Notes under the pieces: generated by a model | What the model was told of the DNA's origin: nothing | The model's input: the letters and a program-made list of their open reading frames with translations, nothing else | Databases searched by the model: none | Part shown: positions 15,912-25,195 of the stretch, one piece after another | Position numbering within the stretch: position 1 is the first letter of the stretch | Layout of the letters: every line of letters begins with the position of its first letter | Made by a program: the position numbers and the translations under genes | NCBI GenBank assembly: GCA_017746715.1 | Contig: JAGHZQ010000088.1 | Span: 1 to 64,000 of the forward strand | DNA: 64,000 nucleotides | Reading direction: 5' to 3' | Source: Cyanobacteria bacterium SBLK | Lineage (GTDB): Bacteria; Cyanobacteriota; Cyanobacteriia; Cyanobacteriales; Spirulinaceae

Positions 15912-16219
15912 GGTTGTCCCTCTCTCGAAATAGGAAATAATCGATCGAACTGTTTATTGTTTCACAAACTGCGAGGATTGGGAGGTCGCGCTATACAATT
16001 TGCAATAACTGCGATCGCGAGGTTTGGGCGAATCAAGCCAGAGAATTGTCTTCTCGAAACTGCAAATCGGTTGTAATTTGCCTAAAATGGATTCTTGCCT
16101 CATTGAGAGCGAGGGATGGCGTTCGCGAAGCGTTCCCGTAGGGAGTCGGTTGCCTCGCCATATCCAATCGCTCGGTTGCGAATTGGGATTGACCTTATTG
16201 TCACTAGAGGAGGATTGAT
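15912..16219. other. gap containing a dispersed GCGTTCGCGAAGCG repeat
   Basis: At about 16105-16160 lies a copy of a common cyanobacterial interspersed sequence, GGCGTTCGCGAAGCG followed by TTCCCGTAGGGAG, bracketed by GCGAGGG and GCCTCGC. The core TTCGCGAA is palindromic. Otherwise the gap holds the hemF promoter and the GAGGAGG ribosome site (16207-16213) of the next gene. Confidence 0.6.
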
Positions 16220-16699
16220 TTGATTCTGAGTTTATCGTTCAAACTCCTGATCCGGCGGGGGAAAATCTTTTGTAAGTTTTCCCTCAATCAGCGCTATCGC
16301 GTCTTATGTCGCGCTTCAGTGGATGTCTTGTGGCAAAAACTCGTTAATCTTGCCGATGTCTCTTGGCATCCTTTCATCGATCGCACCAATGCCCCTAAAG
16401 GGTTAATCGCAAAACCCGGACTCATCTATCAAGCGGTCACGCGACTCACGCCAATTCCCGTGCGAGTTTTTGTCGAGCGAGTCTCCCCTGGAGAACTCCT
16501 CAGCGTCAGATTTTTGGCGCTACCGGGAGTTGAAAACCGCGTCACCTACCAATTTGAGTCTACCGTGTGGGGCACTTACATTTCTTATTCCGTCACCATG
16601 CGAGGTTTGTTATCTCCTTTACTGTGGTGGTGGATTCGTCCCTATGTCGATCGCGTGGCTTCGAATTTGGCTCGGGCCGCAGAAAGAGCAATCGCTTGA
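16220..16699 (+). CDS. SRPBCC (START-like) ligand-binding family protein
   Basis: A 159-aa protein with a TTG start preceded by a strong GAGGAGG at 16207-16213. After a short basic leader (about 1-25), residues 30-159 show the SRPBCC/polyketide-cyclase-like pattern: ASVDVLWQKLVNLADVSWHPF, a central beta sheet, and the long C-terminal helix VDRVASNLARAAERAI. These proteins bind hydrophobic ligands in a helix-grip pocket; the ligand is unknown. mrp begins 62 bp downstream, so the two may be cotranscribed. Confidence 0.7.
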   Translation: MILSLSFKLLIRRGKIFCKFSLNQRYRVLCRASVDVLWQKLVNLADVSWHPFIDRTNAPKGLIAKPGLIYQAVTRLTPIPVRVFVERVSPGELLSVRFLALPGVENRVTYQFESTVWGTYISYSVTMRGLLSPLLWWWIRPYVDRVASNLARAAERAIA

Positions 16700-16761
16700 T
16701 AAGATTTATGAGAAAGCGCGATCGCTTGCTTTTTATATTTCTCGCTCTATATTTCCTCACC

Positions 16762-17826
16762 ATGCTCGATACCCAGTCAGTTTTAGAGATTTTACGCCCG
16801 GTGCAAGACCCCGAACTCCAAAAAAGTTTGGTGGAATTGAATATGATCCGCAATGTGGAAATTAGCGGCGAAACCGTCAGTTTTACCCTCGTATTAACAA
16901 CGCCAGCTTGTCCCTTGCGAGAGTTCATCGTAGAAGATTGTCAAAAAGCAGTGCGAGAATTACCGGGAGTCGAAAAGGTTGAAGTTGAGGTAACGGCAGA
17001 AACTCCCCAGCAAAAAGCATTGCCCGATCGCCAAGGAGTAGAAGGAATTAAAAATATTATCGCCGTTTCGAGTGGCAAAGGCGGCGTGGGAAAAAGCACG
17101 ATCGCGGCCAATATTGCCGTTGCTCTGGCTAAAGCCGGAGCAAAAACGGGATTATTAGATGCGGATATTTACGGCCCGAATGCCCCGACCATGCTGGGAT
17201 TGACTTCAGCAAAAGTCGAGGTACAAAACAACGATAAAGGGCAAGAGATATTAGAACCCGCTTTTAATTACGGCATTAAATTAGTCTCGATGGGATTTTT
17301 AATCGATCCCGATCAGCCCGTGATTTGGCGCGGACCGATGTTAAATGGAATTATTCGTCAATTCCTTTATCAGGTGAATTGGGGAGAACTGGATTATTTA
17401 ATCGTGGATATGCCGCCCGGTACGGGAGACGCGCAATTGACCCTCGCCCAAGCCGTCCCCATGTCTGGCGTCGTTATCGTCACGACTCCACAAACCGTTT
17501 CTCTCATTGATGCCCGTCGGGGTTTAAAAATGTTCGAGCAGTTGGGAGTGAATGTTTTGGGAATTGTAGAAAATATGAGTTATTTTATTCCTCCCGATTT
17601 ACCCGATTGCCGTTACGATTTATTTGGGTCTGGGGGCGGCGAAAAAACCTCGCGGGAATTAAATGTTCCTTTATTGGGCTGCATTCCTTTAGAAATTCCT
17701 TTACGCGAAGGGGGCGATCGCGGCATTCCTATTGTCATGGGCGAATCCGACTCCGCTTCGGCAAAAGCCTTGATAAAATTGGCTGGAGAAATTGCCGCAA
17801 AAGTTTCCGTAGCAGCCTTGACATAG
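16762..17826 (+). CDS. mrp: Mrp/NBP35-type Fe-S cluster carrier ATPase (ApbC)
   Basis: Cytosolic P-loop ATPase that carries and transfers iron-sulphur clusters. I place the start at ATG 16762 (MLDTQSVLEILRPVQDPEL), giving 354 aa as usual; the longer frame overlaps the previous gene. The N-terminal MIP18/DUF59 domain covers about 1-85. The deviant Walker A GKGGVGKST lies at about 110, with the second motif DMPPGTGDAQ. The usual CxxC near the C-terminus is not evident in the segment around FIPPDLPDCRYDLFG, where a single Cys is seen. Confidence 0.93.
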   Translation: MLDTQSVLEILRPVQDPELQKSLVELNMIRNVEISGETVSFTLVLTTPACPLREFIVEDCQKAVRELPGVEKVEVEVTAETPQQKALPDRQGVEGIKNIIAVSSGKGGVGKSTIAANIAVALAKAGAKTGLLDADIYGPNAPTMLGLTSAKVEVQNNDKGQEILEPAFNYGIKLVSMGFLIDPDQPVIWRGPMLNGIIRQFLYQVNWGELDYLIVDMPPGTGDAQLTLAQAVPMSGVVIVTTPQTVSLIDARRGLKMFEQLGVNVLGIVENMSYFIPPDLPDCRYDLFGSGGGEKTSRELNVPLLGCIPLEIPLREGGDRGIPIVMGESDSASAKALIKLAGEIAAKVSVAALT

Positions 17827-17982
17827 AGAGTAAAGAGTGAAAAGCCAAGAGTAAACAGCTCCCCCCAAACCCTAACCTCTCCCGGCTCCTCGTCCTTGAA
17901 AAGCAAAGCATCTTCGGGAGACGGGAGGGGGATTTACAAAGGGGAACGACAGGGGGATAAGGGGAGAGCAAGAGGGGAAAAT

Positions 17983-18017
17983 CCAACAACCAACAACTAA
18001 CAACCAATAACCAATAA
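17983..18017. repeat. heptanucleotide repeat (CCAACAA)5
   Basis: Five 7-mers, CCAACAA twice, CTAACAA, then CCAATAA twice, end 8 bp before the rodA start codon. The same heptamer closes the sucC reading frame at 4922-4957. It occupies the place of a normal ribosome binding site, so rodA has no visible SD. Confidence 0.85.
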
Positions 18018-18025
18018 CAAATTCT

Positions 18026-19309
18026 ATGCTCCAACGCTCTTATAACGATAAAATTCCCCAATGGAGAACTTGGCTGGCAGGCTGGCAACAGTTGGATTTT
18101 GTCCTTTTGTTTCTGGTCGTCTGCCTGACCGCTTTTGGCGGTTTAATGATCCAAAGTACGGAGGTCAGACAAGAAACAGTACGCTGGTTTTGGCTGTATC
18201 ATTGGATTTTGGGCGCGATCGGCTTGTTTGTTGCTTTGTTTATCGCTCGCTTGCGCTATGAGTTTCTCATCCAATGGCATTGGATTATTTACGGGCTGAC
18301 CAATTTATCTTTGCTTGCCATTAAGTTTTTTGGTGTAGAAATTAATGGTTCGACTCGTTGGTTAAACATCCTAGGAATTCAATTTCAACCCTCGGAATTT
18401 GCCAAATTAGGGTTGATTATTACGATGGCAGCATTACTCCACGCCCGTCCGGCGACGAGCATTCCCTCCATTCTCCGGACTCTTGCCATTACTGCCGTCC
18501 CTTGGGCTTTAGTATTTGCCCAACCCGATTTGGGAACTTCTCTGGTTTTTGGGGCAATTACCCTCGGAATGCTGTATTGGGCCAATGCCAATCCGGGGTG
18601 GTTGATTTTGATGATTTCCTGCCTTCCTTCAGCAATTTTATTCAACGTTCATCGTCCGGCTTGGTATGGTTGGCTCGGGGTGATGGGAATCATTGCTTGG
18701 TTTACGCTACCATGGCGCAGGATCGGCACTACTCTGACGATTTTTGCCAATACCCTTGCAGGTGGAGCGAGCGGTTATCTTTGGAATGAATTTCTCAAAG
18801 AATATCAAAAGGATCGCCTGATTTTATTTCTCCAACCGGAAAAAGACCCCTTGGGTGGAGGCTATCATTTGATTCAATCCCGGATTGCGATCGGAGCTGG
18901 GGAAATGTGGGGAAAGGGCTTGCAGAATGGCACGCAAACCCAATTGAATTTTATTCCAGAACAACATACAGACTTTATTTTTTCGGCAGTAGGAGAAGAA
19001 TTGGGCTTTATTGGCTGTATCGGTCTTTTGATTGTTTTTTGGTTGATTTGCTTGCGCTTGATCGTAATCGCGCAAAATGCCAGCGAGAATTTTGGTTCTT
19101 TGCTCGCGGTGGGGGTATTATCGATGATTATTTTCCAAGTTTTCGTGAATATCAGCATGACCATCGGCCTCGCTCCCATTACCGGGATTCCCCTACCGTG
19201 GATGAGTTACGGGCGATCGGCACTGCTGACGAATTTCCTCGCGATCGGCTTGGTAGAATCAGTGGCCAACAATCGACCGCGATTGCATTTTAGGCGAGGA
19301 GAGTGGTGA
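18026..19309 (+). CDS. rodA: rod-shape peptidoglycan glycosyltransferase RodA (SEDS family)
   Basis: A 427-aa polytopic membrane protein with about ten helices. The SEDS motifs are clear: NGSTRWLNILGIQFQPSEFAKL, AQPDLGTSLVF, and the C-terminal GLAPITGIPLPWMSYGRSAL. SEDS proteins polymerise lipid II into glycan strands together with a class B PBP; RodA works in lateral wall growth. FtsW is its close paralogue, but the length and absence of division-gene neighbours favour RodA. It is about 2 kb upstream of ftsZ without being in its operon. Confidence 0.92.
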   Translation: MLQRSYNDKIPQWRTWLAGWQQLDFVLLFLVVCLTAFGGLMIQSTEVRQETVRWFWLYHWILGAIGLFVALFIARLRYEFLIQWHWIIYGLTNLSLLAIKFFGVEINGSTRWLNILGIQFQPSEFAKLGLIITMAALLHARPATSIPSILRTLAITAVPWALVFAQPDLGTSLVFGAITLGMLYWANANPGWLILMISCLPSAILFNVHRPAWYGWLGVMGIIAWFTLPWRRIGTTLTIFANTLAGGASGYLWNEFLKEYQKDRLILFLQPEKDPLGGGYHLIQSRIAIGAGEMWGKGLQNGTQTQLNFIPEQHTDFIFSAVGEELGFIGCIGLLIVFWLICLRLIVIAQNASENFGSLLAVGVLSMIIFQVFVNISMTIGLAPITGIPLPWMSYGRSALLTNFLAIGLVESVANNRPRLHFRRGEW

Positions 19310-19430
19310 GCGATCGCGATCGGGGGGAGCATCGGGAGCGTCGGGAGCAGGGGAAGATTTTGTCCCTCAATTTCTGCTAATCTGCAAGGTGAGTTTCTCG
19401 AATTAAATTTAAGAATCAGGATTAAAAATT

Positions 19431-19619
19431 ATGATTTTGCCCGGTGCGACGGTTCGCGTGATTAATCCCAACGATACTTACTATCGTTTTGAAGGTTTGG
19501 TTCAGCGCATTAGCGATGGAAAGGTCGCCGTTCTCTTTGAGGGCGGAAATTGGGATAAGTTGGTAACATTTCAATTAGCAGAACTCGAAACTGTCGATCT
19601 CAGACAAGGAAAGAAATAA
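19431..19619 (+). CDS. ndhS: NDH-1 complex ferredoxin-docking subunit NdhS
   Basis: A 62-aa SH3-like protein. It carries the conserved run ILPGATVRVINPNDTYY, then FEGLVQRISDGKVAVLFEGG and NWDKLVTF. NdhS (CRR31 in plants) is a peripheral subunit of the photosynthetic NDH-1 complex on thylakoids and helps ferredoxin donate electrons for cyclic flow and respiration. Length and sequence are typical. Single-gene unit. Confidence 0.93.
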   Translation: MILPGATVRVINPNDTYYRFEGLVQRISDGKVAVLFEGGNWDKLVTFQLAELETVDLRQGKK

Positions 19620-19728
19620 GATTGGGATAATGAGGACGAGCAGGATTTTGTAGCTCGGAGATATTTCCCCCTCTCTAGATGCTTCCCCTGCTCCCGACGC
19701 TTCCCCCCTCTCCCCACACTCCCCAACC

Positions 19729-20388
19729 ATGCGCCTTCCCCTACCCCAATTTACCAGTAGCGATCGCCATCCCGATCGCATTGCCGAGGTCATCGAAACG
19801 ACAACGGTAGAAGTTCTGGCACAATGTTTGGAGCCGGAAGATTTGAGTTTTCCCATCATGCCGCCGTTTGGGAGTTGGGTGAAGTCGCAAGATGAAGAGT
19901 CGGGGAACAAGGTTTTAGGGGTTGTTACCTATGTCAAAACTTCCCCCATCGATTCGGTACACCGCGCCCGCGCTTTAGGATTATCGTTAGAAGAATTGCG
20001 AGAGCAGCAACCGCAAATTTTTGCCATGTTGAAAACAGAATTTCGCGTGGCTTTATTGGGCTTTCAAACCCCTTCGCGCAATAATGGCAGCACGGGAGGC
20101 CGTATTTTTCAATATTTGCCCCCGCGTCCCCCACAAATCCATCAAGCCGTTTATCGCTGTTCTCCAGAAGAAGTCGTTGCTTTTAGCGAAGAATTAGGAT
20201 TTTTGCGATCGCTCCTGCAAGTCAAGAATATCCCCGTTGAGGCTCTGGTTTCGGCTTCTTTGAGAGAAATTTATCGCTTGCGACAGGGCGATCGCCCTTG
20301 GTTAGTCAGAGCCGGACGAGAATTAAGTTTGCTGTTAAAAGATGATTACGATAGCCTGCGCTACATTTTGAGCCAGATACATTGGTAA
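19729..20388 (+). CDS. HAS-barrel domain protein, conserved in cyanobacteria
   Basis: A 219-aa soluble protein. The N-terminal 110 residues (RIAEVIETTTVEVLAQ, PPFGSWVKSQDE, GVVTYVKTSPIDSVHRARALG) fit the HAS-barrel, a small beta domain named for HerA and ATP synthase. The C-terminal half is helical (PEEVVAFSEELGFLRSLLQ, REIYRLRQGDRPWLVRAGRE). No ATPase domain is attached. The function is not established. The neighbours ndhS and Uma2 do not suggest a role. Confidence 0.75.
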   Translation: MRLPLPQFTSSDRHPDRIAEVIETTTVEVLAQCLEPEDLSFPIMPPFGSWVKSQDEESGNKVLGVVTYVKTSPIDSVHRARALGLSLEELREQQPQIFAMLKTEFRVALLGFQTPSRNNGSTGGRIFQYLPPRPPQIHQAVYRCSPEEVVAFSEELGFLRSLLQVKNIPVEALVSASLREIYRLRQGDRPWLVRAGRELSLLLKDDYDSLRYILSQIHW

Positions 20389-20565
20389 TCGTGATATAGA
20401 CAATATAACGATCGAAATTTTCTACTCAAACCCACAAATATCTATTCTGATTCTTTCTTTATTCGTAACCGATTTAAAAAACATTTTTATAGCAGAGATT
20501 TATTTTCTTTTCAATCTCCTTACTAGAAAACTATATCAACGAACAAGAATAGAGCTAAATGTCTC

Positions 20566-21186
20566 ATGATTCAATCTTTAACAAGAACAGTTACCTTTGA
20601 AGACTTTATTGCGTGGTATCCTGAAACAGTTGGACGCCACGAACTCCATGATGGAATCATTGTTGAAATGCCGAAACCAACAGGACAACATTCTCGCGTA
20701 ACGGGTTGTCTCATTGAAGAATTAATTCTTACTATCGTTCAGATGGAAAAGCGAGGGATTTGGACGATTCCTCGAGAATCGGTTGTCAAGTCAAGTCATG
20801 GCAAATCTGGATACGAACCCGATATTATTGTCCTCGACTGGGAGGCTGTGAATGCAGAACCTCGTTGGGAGAAAGAATCAATTATTGAAAATGCTCGGTC
20901 GGTTAAACTCATTGTTGAAGTGGTGAGTACCAACTGGCGAGATGATTATTTTAAGAAACGTGCGGATTATGAAGAAATGGGGATTTCTGAATATTGGATT
21001 GTCGATTATGCCGCACTCGGGGGACGCAACTTTCTGGGAACCCCAAAAGAACCTACCCTATCTATTTATCAGCTTGTTGAGGGAGAATATCAAGTCAGTC
21101 AATTTCGAGGCAGTGACGCGATTATTTCGCCGACCTTTCCCAACTTTCAGCCTACAGCCCAGCAAATTTTTCAACTGGGGCAGTAA
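20566..21186 (+). CDS. Uma2-family (DUF820) PD-(D/E)XK nuclease-like protein
   Basis: A 206-aa member of the large cyanobacterial Uma2 family with a restriction-endonuclease-like fold. It has RHELHDGIIVEMPKPTG near the N-terminus and the nuclease triad in order: the D of EPDIIVLDW, the E of LIVEVVSTN, and a Lys in DYFKKRADYEEMGISEYW. The role of the family is uncertain; a link with mobile DNA is usual. Fragments of relatives lie at 45764-45982 and near 61800, and another complete member is at 61104. Confidence 0.9.
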   Translation: MIQSLTRTVTFEDFIAWYPETVGRHELHDGIIVEMPKPTGQHSRVTGCLIEELILTIVQMEKRGIWTIPRESVVKSSHGKSGYEPDIIVLDWEAVNAEPRWEKESIIENARSVKLIVEVVSTNWRDDYFKKRADYEEMGISEYWIVDYAALGGRNFLGTPKEPTLSIYQLVEGEYQVSQFRGSDAIISPTFPNFQPTAQQIFQLGQ

Positions 21187-21382
21187 TCACCACAGAGCGA
21201 TCGCGCATTAAAATTTGGTTGAGAGGAGGATTTGTACAGCAATAACGTGCTTTTATGCTAGTATTCTACAGCAATACGTTAAACCCAATGCGTAAAGAGT
21301 TGCCATAAAATGGCGAGGCCTTTGGGGAAACTATCGCTTATTATAACAGTATCCATCCCATTTACTCACAGTTCCTTCAGCC

Positions 21383-22606
21383 GTGGCGAGCAACTTACCC
21401 TTTAATAATATCGGGACATCTCTTCCCCCAAGCAGTGACTATCTCAGCCTTCCTCAAGAAACTACAGGGAGAAACAACATCGTGCCGAGCAATGCAGCAA
21501 AAATCAAAGTGATTGGCGTAGGCGGTGGCGGGTGCAATGCCGTCAAGCGCATGATTGATAGTGGGATTAACGGGATAGAATTTTGGACGATTAATACCGA
21601 TGCCCAAGCTCTCGAACTCACTCCCGCCGAAAACCGCCTGCAAATCGGTCAAAAATTGACCAGAGGACTGGGAGCGGGTGGCAACCCGGCCATCGGGCAA
21701 AAAGCTGCGGAAGAGTCTCGCGATGAAATTGCCAACGCTCTCGAAGGAACAGATCTGGTTTTCATCACTTCGGGTATGGGAGGCGGTACGGGAACCGGAG
21801 CCTCTCCCATTGTTGCCGAAACGGCGAAAGAATTGGGTTGCTTAACCGTGGGGATCGTGACCCGTCCCTTCACATTTGAAGGTCGCCGCCGCATGAGTCA
21901 AGCTGAAGAAGGAATTGCAGCTCTGCAAGGTTGCGTGGATACTCTCATCGTCATTCCCAATAACAAACTACTATCGGTCATTTCCCAAGAGATTCCCGTT
22001 CAACAAGCCTTTGTTATTGCCGATGATATTCTGCGTCAAGGAGTACAGGGGATTTCTGATATTATTGTTATCCCCGGACTGGTTAACGTGGATTTTGCCG
22101 ACGTGCGGGCAGTGATGGCAGATGCAGGATCGGCATTGATGGGCATTGGTGAAGCAACGGGTAGTAAATCTCGTGCTAAAGAAGCCGCTCAAATGGCAAT
22201 TTCTTCTCCGCTTTTGGAATCTTCCATTGAAGGGGCAAAGGGCGTAGTCTTTAATATTACGGGGGGATCCGATCTGACGCTGCATGAAGTCAATACTGCC
22301 GCCGAAACCATTTACGAAGTTGTCGATCCCGATGCCAATATTATTTTTGGAGCCGTGATCGACGACCAGATGAAAGGGGAAATCAAGATTACCGCGATCG
22401 CCACGGGATTTTCTGGCAGTGCTTCTGGTGGTGCTCCTTCTCTTTATTCCCCCGCAACGACGAAAAAATCGACTCGCCCCGCTCCCCCTTCCAATATGTC
22501 GCAACCTCGTCCCGCACCCCCTTCCCCCGCTCCTAATGCTCAAGAAATGGAGACGGATTTGAATATTCCACCTTTTCTCCAACGCCGTCGCTTCCCGCGA
22601 GGATGA
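21383..22606 (+). CDS. ftsZ: cell division GTPase FtsZ
   Basis: Tubulin homologue that forms the cytokinetic ring. It has 407 aa from GTG 21383, with no clear SD. After a 36-residue cyanobacterial N-terminal extension, the GTPase domain starts at KIKVIGVGGGGCNAVKRMI. The tubulin signature GGGTGTGASP and the T7 loop NVDFADVRAVM are intact. The linker (about 355-390) is Pro/Ser-rich, and the C-terminus ends with the conserved peptide TDLNIPPFLQRRR, the docking site for ring partners. thiD follows 11 bp later. Confidence 0.97.
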   Translation: MASNLPFNNIGTSLPPSSDYLSLPQETTGRNNIVPSNAAKIKVIGVGGGGCNAVKRMIDSGINGIEFWTINTDAQALELTPAENRLQIGQKLTRGLGAGGNPAIGQKAAEESRDEIANALEGTDLVFITSGMGGGTGTGASPIVAETAKELGCLTVGIVTRPFTFEGRRRMSQAEEGIAALQGCVDTLIVIPNNKLLSVISQEIPVQQAFVIADDILRQGVQGISDIIVIPGLVNVDFADVRAVMADAGSALMGIGEATGSKSRAKEAAQMAISSPLLESSIEGAKGVVFNITGGSDLTLHEVNTAAETIYEVVDPDANIIFGAVIDDQMKGEIKITAIATGFSGSASGGAPSLYSPATTKKSTRPAPPSNMSQPRPAPPSPAPNAQEMETDLNIPPFLQRRRFPRG

Positions 22607-22617
22607 GTAGGAGATAG

Positions 22618-23430
22618 ATGGATGAGGTGAAAGCAGTGCTGACGATTGCGGGATCCGATAGCGGGGGAGGAGCGGGCATTCAAGCTGATTTGCGAACGTT
22701 TTCTTTTCATTGCGTTCACGGAACAAGTGCGATAACTTGCGTGACGGCACAAAATACTGTCAGCGTGCAGCGCGTGGATGCTCTCCCACCGGAAGCCGTT
22801 TCAGCACAAATTGAGTCAGTTGTCAAGGATATTGGGATTGATGCAGCCAAAACGGGAATGTTGCTCAATGCCGAAATTATCGCCACTGTAGCGGAAAGTG
22901 TAGAAAGATGGGGAATTTCTCGATGGGTTGTCGATCCGGTGATGGTATCCCGCACGGGGGTGCAGTTAATCGACGATCGCGCGATCGATACCTTGCGAGA
23001 ATTATTAATTCCCCAAGCAACGATCTTGACTCCCAACCGCTACGAATCCCAAATTTTAACGGGTTTGGAGATTGATTCTCTCAAGGCGATGAAAATCTCT
23101 GCCGAGAAAATTCACCAATTGGGGGCAAAAAATGTCTTGGTGAAAGGGGGCGGAATGGTGGGAGATTTGAGAGGAGTAGATGTCTGGTTCGATGGGGAGA
23201 ATTGGGAAATTCTCCAAACCAAAACCATCGATACTAAAAATACCCACGGTACGGGTTGTACTTTATCGGCAGCGATCGCGGCCAATTTGGCTAAGGGACA
23301 AAATCCCCTTACCTCAACTCGCAATGCCAAAAATTACGTGACTTGTGCTTTGCAATATGCCTTGGACATTGGTATGGGAACAGGGCCCGTTGGCCATTTC
23401 TTTCCTTTATTGAAGGATGAAGAAACTTAG
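22618..23430 (+). CDS. thiD: hydroxymethylpyrimidine/phosphomethylpyrimidine kinase
   Basis: Phosphorylates HMP and HMP-P in thiamine biosynthesis. The 270-aa ribokinase-fold protein has TIAGSDSGGGAGIQADLRTF at the N-terminus and the catalytic GTGCTLSAAIAANLA loop near 220. It follows ftsZ by 11 bp and probably shares its transcript. No TPP riboswitch is visible in the short gap. Confidence 0.96.
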   Translation: MDEVKAVLTIAGSDSGGGAGIQADLRTFSFHCVHGTSAITCVTAQNTVSVQRVDALPPEAVSAQIESVVKDIGIDAAKTGMLLNAEIIATVAESVERWGISRWVVDPVMVSRTGVQLIDDRAIDTLRELLIPQATILTPNRYESQILTGLEIDSLKAMKISAEKIHQLGAKNVLVKGGGMVGDLRGVDVWFDGENWEILQTKTIDTKNTHGTGCTLSAAIAANLAKGQNPLTSTRNAKNYVTCALQYALDIGMGTGPVGHFFPLLKDEET

Positions 23431-23611
23431 CAATTGCGGCAGCAATATATTGATTTTAAAGTCAAAAATTAAGGTTTTGTCAGAATTACTTTAGGAATCA
23501 AAGGAATTGGCTTATTATAAATATTTAGCAGCTTTATCGGTAGTTTCTATCGCGTCTAACCCCGAAAATTGCTCTAAATTGTTGCCTTATTGGTGTTGTT
23601 GAGACCCGAGA

Positions 23612-24190
23612 ATGTTTAAATATCAGCAGGAAAAGCAGAATACTCAAGAAAATGGGAAAACTCCAGACGGGAAGCAAAATTATCGTCCCGCCGTTCCCAT
23701 TAGCGTCTATCGGGAATTAGCAAAAGAACTACAAGAAACAAAAGGAGAGTTAGAAACTCTCAAACAACAAAATCATCAGTTGACGAACGAAAATAAACTG
23801 ATGCGACAGGAATTGGATAAAATAACCCAATGCGTCCAATCGTTTCAGCAAGTCAAGGGACGCGATCGAGAGGTCAATAATTCTCAAGTCCCCCTCAATA
23901 AACCCGTTATTCCGGCTTTTCCGTCAGAAACTCAAGTCCCCCTCAATAAACCCGTTATTCCGGCTTCCCCTCCCCTCGAGCCTGCTTTTGAAGAGATGGA
24001 TAGCAATGAAGAATACGCGATCGAAGTTGAACCTCCTTCTAAGAATCGGCGTTTTAGTCTTCTCGATAGTTCGGGAGATATTAGCGGTTGGTTATTGGCG
24101 ATCGCGATCGCTTTGATGGTTTTGACGGCATTTGGGGCGGGTTTCTTGTTCGTGCGGCCTTGGTTGTTGAATAATAACAATAATAATTAG
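23612..24190 (+). CDS. coiled-coil protein with C-terminal membrane anchor, unknown function
   Basis: A 192-aa protein. Residues about 30-75 are a coiled coil (ELAKELQETKGELETLKQQN). Next come two 16-residue direct repeats (SQVPLNKPVIPAF, TQVPLNKPVIPAS; 48-bp period from 23883), then an acidic linker. A single membrane helix lies at about 162-185 (WLLAIAIALMVLTAFGAGFL), followed by an Asn-only tail. The tail-anchored topology puts the coiled coil in the cytoplasm. I do not recognise the family. Confidence 0.7.
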   Translation: MFKYQQEKQNTQENGKTPDGKQNYRPAVPISVYRELAKELQETKGELETLKQQNHQLTNENKLMRQELDKITQCVQSFQQVKGRDREVNNSQVPLNKPVIPAFPSETQVPLNKPVIPASPPLEPAFEEMDSNEEYAIEVEPPSKNRRFSLLDSSGDISGWLLAIAIALMVLTAFGAGFLFVRPWLLNNNNNN

Positions 24191-24220
24191 CAATAGCGAG
24201 GCGATTGCTTAATCAGAAAA

Positions 24221-25195
24221 ATGTCTCACTCTGCACCCGATCGCCACAAAAGAATTGAAAATGCGCTGCTTTCTTTAGAGGGGTTAGCTTTAGGAGATGC
24301 TTTCGGGCAGTGTTTTTTTCTACCCGAAGAAACGGCATTCTCTTTAATTGATTCTCGCATGCTTCCCGATCGCCCTTGGTACTATACGGATGATACGGTA
24401 ATGGCGATTGGAGTTGTAGAAACGCTGAGGAAATTTGGCGCGATCGATCGCGATTATTTAGCGCAAGCATTTGCCCAAAACTATCAACAAGAACCCGATC
24501 GGGGTTATGGCAGTACGGCTCGCAAAATTTTAAGAGAAATTGGCAAGGGAATCTCTTGGCAAGAAGCCTCGGGGAGTGCTTTTGATGGGATGGGATCGAT
24601 GGGAAATGGTGCGGCGATGAGATCGGCTCCCATTGGTGCTTATTTTTTTGATGATTATCAAAGAGTTGTTGCAGAGGCAAAAGCTGCATCGGAAGTGACT
24701 CACTCTCATGCTGAAGGACAAGCGGGAGGTATTGCTGTTGCGGTAGCTGCGGCTTATTGTGCGAGGAATCAAAGTCCCGATGTGAATGGGTTTGAATTGT
24801 TAGAAAACACCGTTCGATTAACTCCGGAAAGCGAGACAAAATCGCGACTCAAACAAGCATTATTTATGGCATATCCGGCAAATATCGAATATGTTATTCG
24901 TTGTTTGGGAAACGGGAAGAAGCTTTGTTCGTTTGATACGGTTCCGATCGCGCTGTGGTTGGCAGCTCACAATTTAGATGATTTTTCGGAAGCGATTTGG
25001 CAGGCTGTTAATGTTCTCGGCGATCGCGATACGATTTGCGCGATCGTTGGTAGTCTTGTCTCGCTGGTAACGGGTCGAGAAAAGTTGCCTCAATCTTGGT
25101 TAGAATGTCGGGAAACTTTGGCGATCTCGGTGAATCTGGAGGTTCCTCTTACCAAGAGCAAGGACTATTCATCGGAGAGAGAAAAACGAAAATAA
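24221..25195 (+). CDS. ADP-ribosylglycohydrolase-family (DraG-like) protein
   Basis: A 324-aa enzyme of the DraG/ARH fold that removes ADP-ribose from proteins or small molecules. Metal-binding motifs are visible: GLALGDAFGQCF (about 19-30), YTDDTVMAIGV (about 47-57) with the paired Asp, GYGSTARKI, HSHAEGQAGG, and a C-terminal DTICAIVGSLVSL. The C-terminus is highly charged (SEREKRK). It lies 30 bp after a membrane-anchored gene. The substrate is unknown; the position next to the Trypco1/caspase module may be coincidental. Confidence 0.88.
   Translation: MSHSAPDRHKRIENALLSLEGLALGDAFGQCFFLPEETAFSLIDSRMLPDRPWYYTDDTVMAIGVVETLRKFGAIDRDYLAQAFAQNYQQEPDRGYGSTARKILREIGKGISWQEASGSAFDGMGSMGNGAAMRSAPIGAYFFDDYQRVVAEAKAASEVTHSHAEGQAGGIAVAVAAAYCARNQSPDVNGFELLENTVRLTPESETKSRLKQALFMAYPANIEYVIRCLGNGKKLCSFDTVPIALWLAAHNLDDFSEAIWQAVNVLGDRDTICAIVGSLVSLVTGREKLPQSWLECRETLAISVNLEVPLTKSKDYSSEREKRK

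Noticed and set aside
21971..22750. Long minus-strand frame opposite ftsZ and thiD
   Set aside because: It is antisense to two unmistakable genes and has no recognisable domain.
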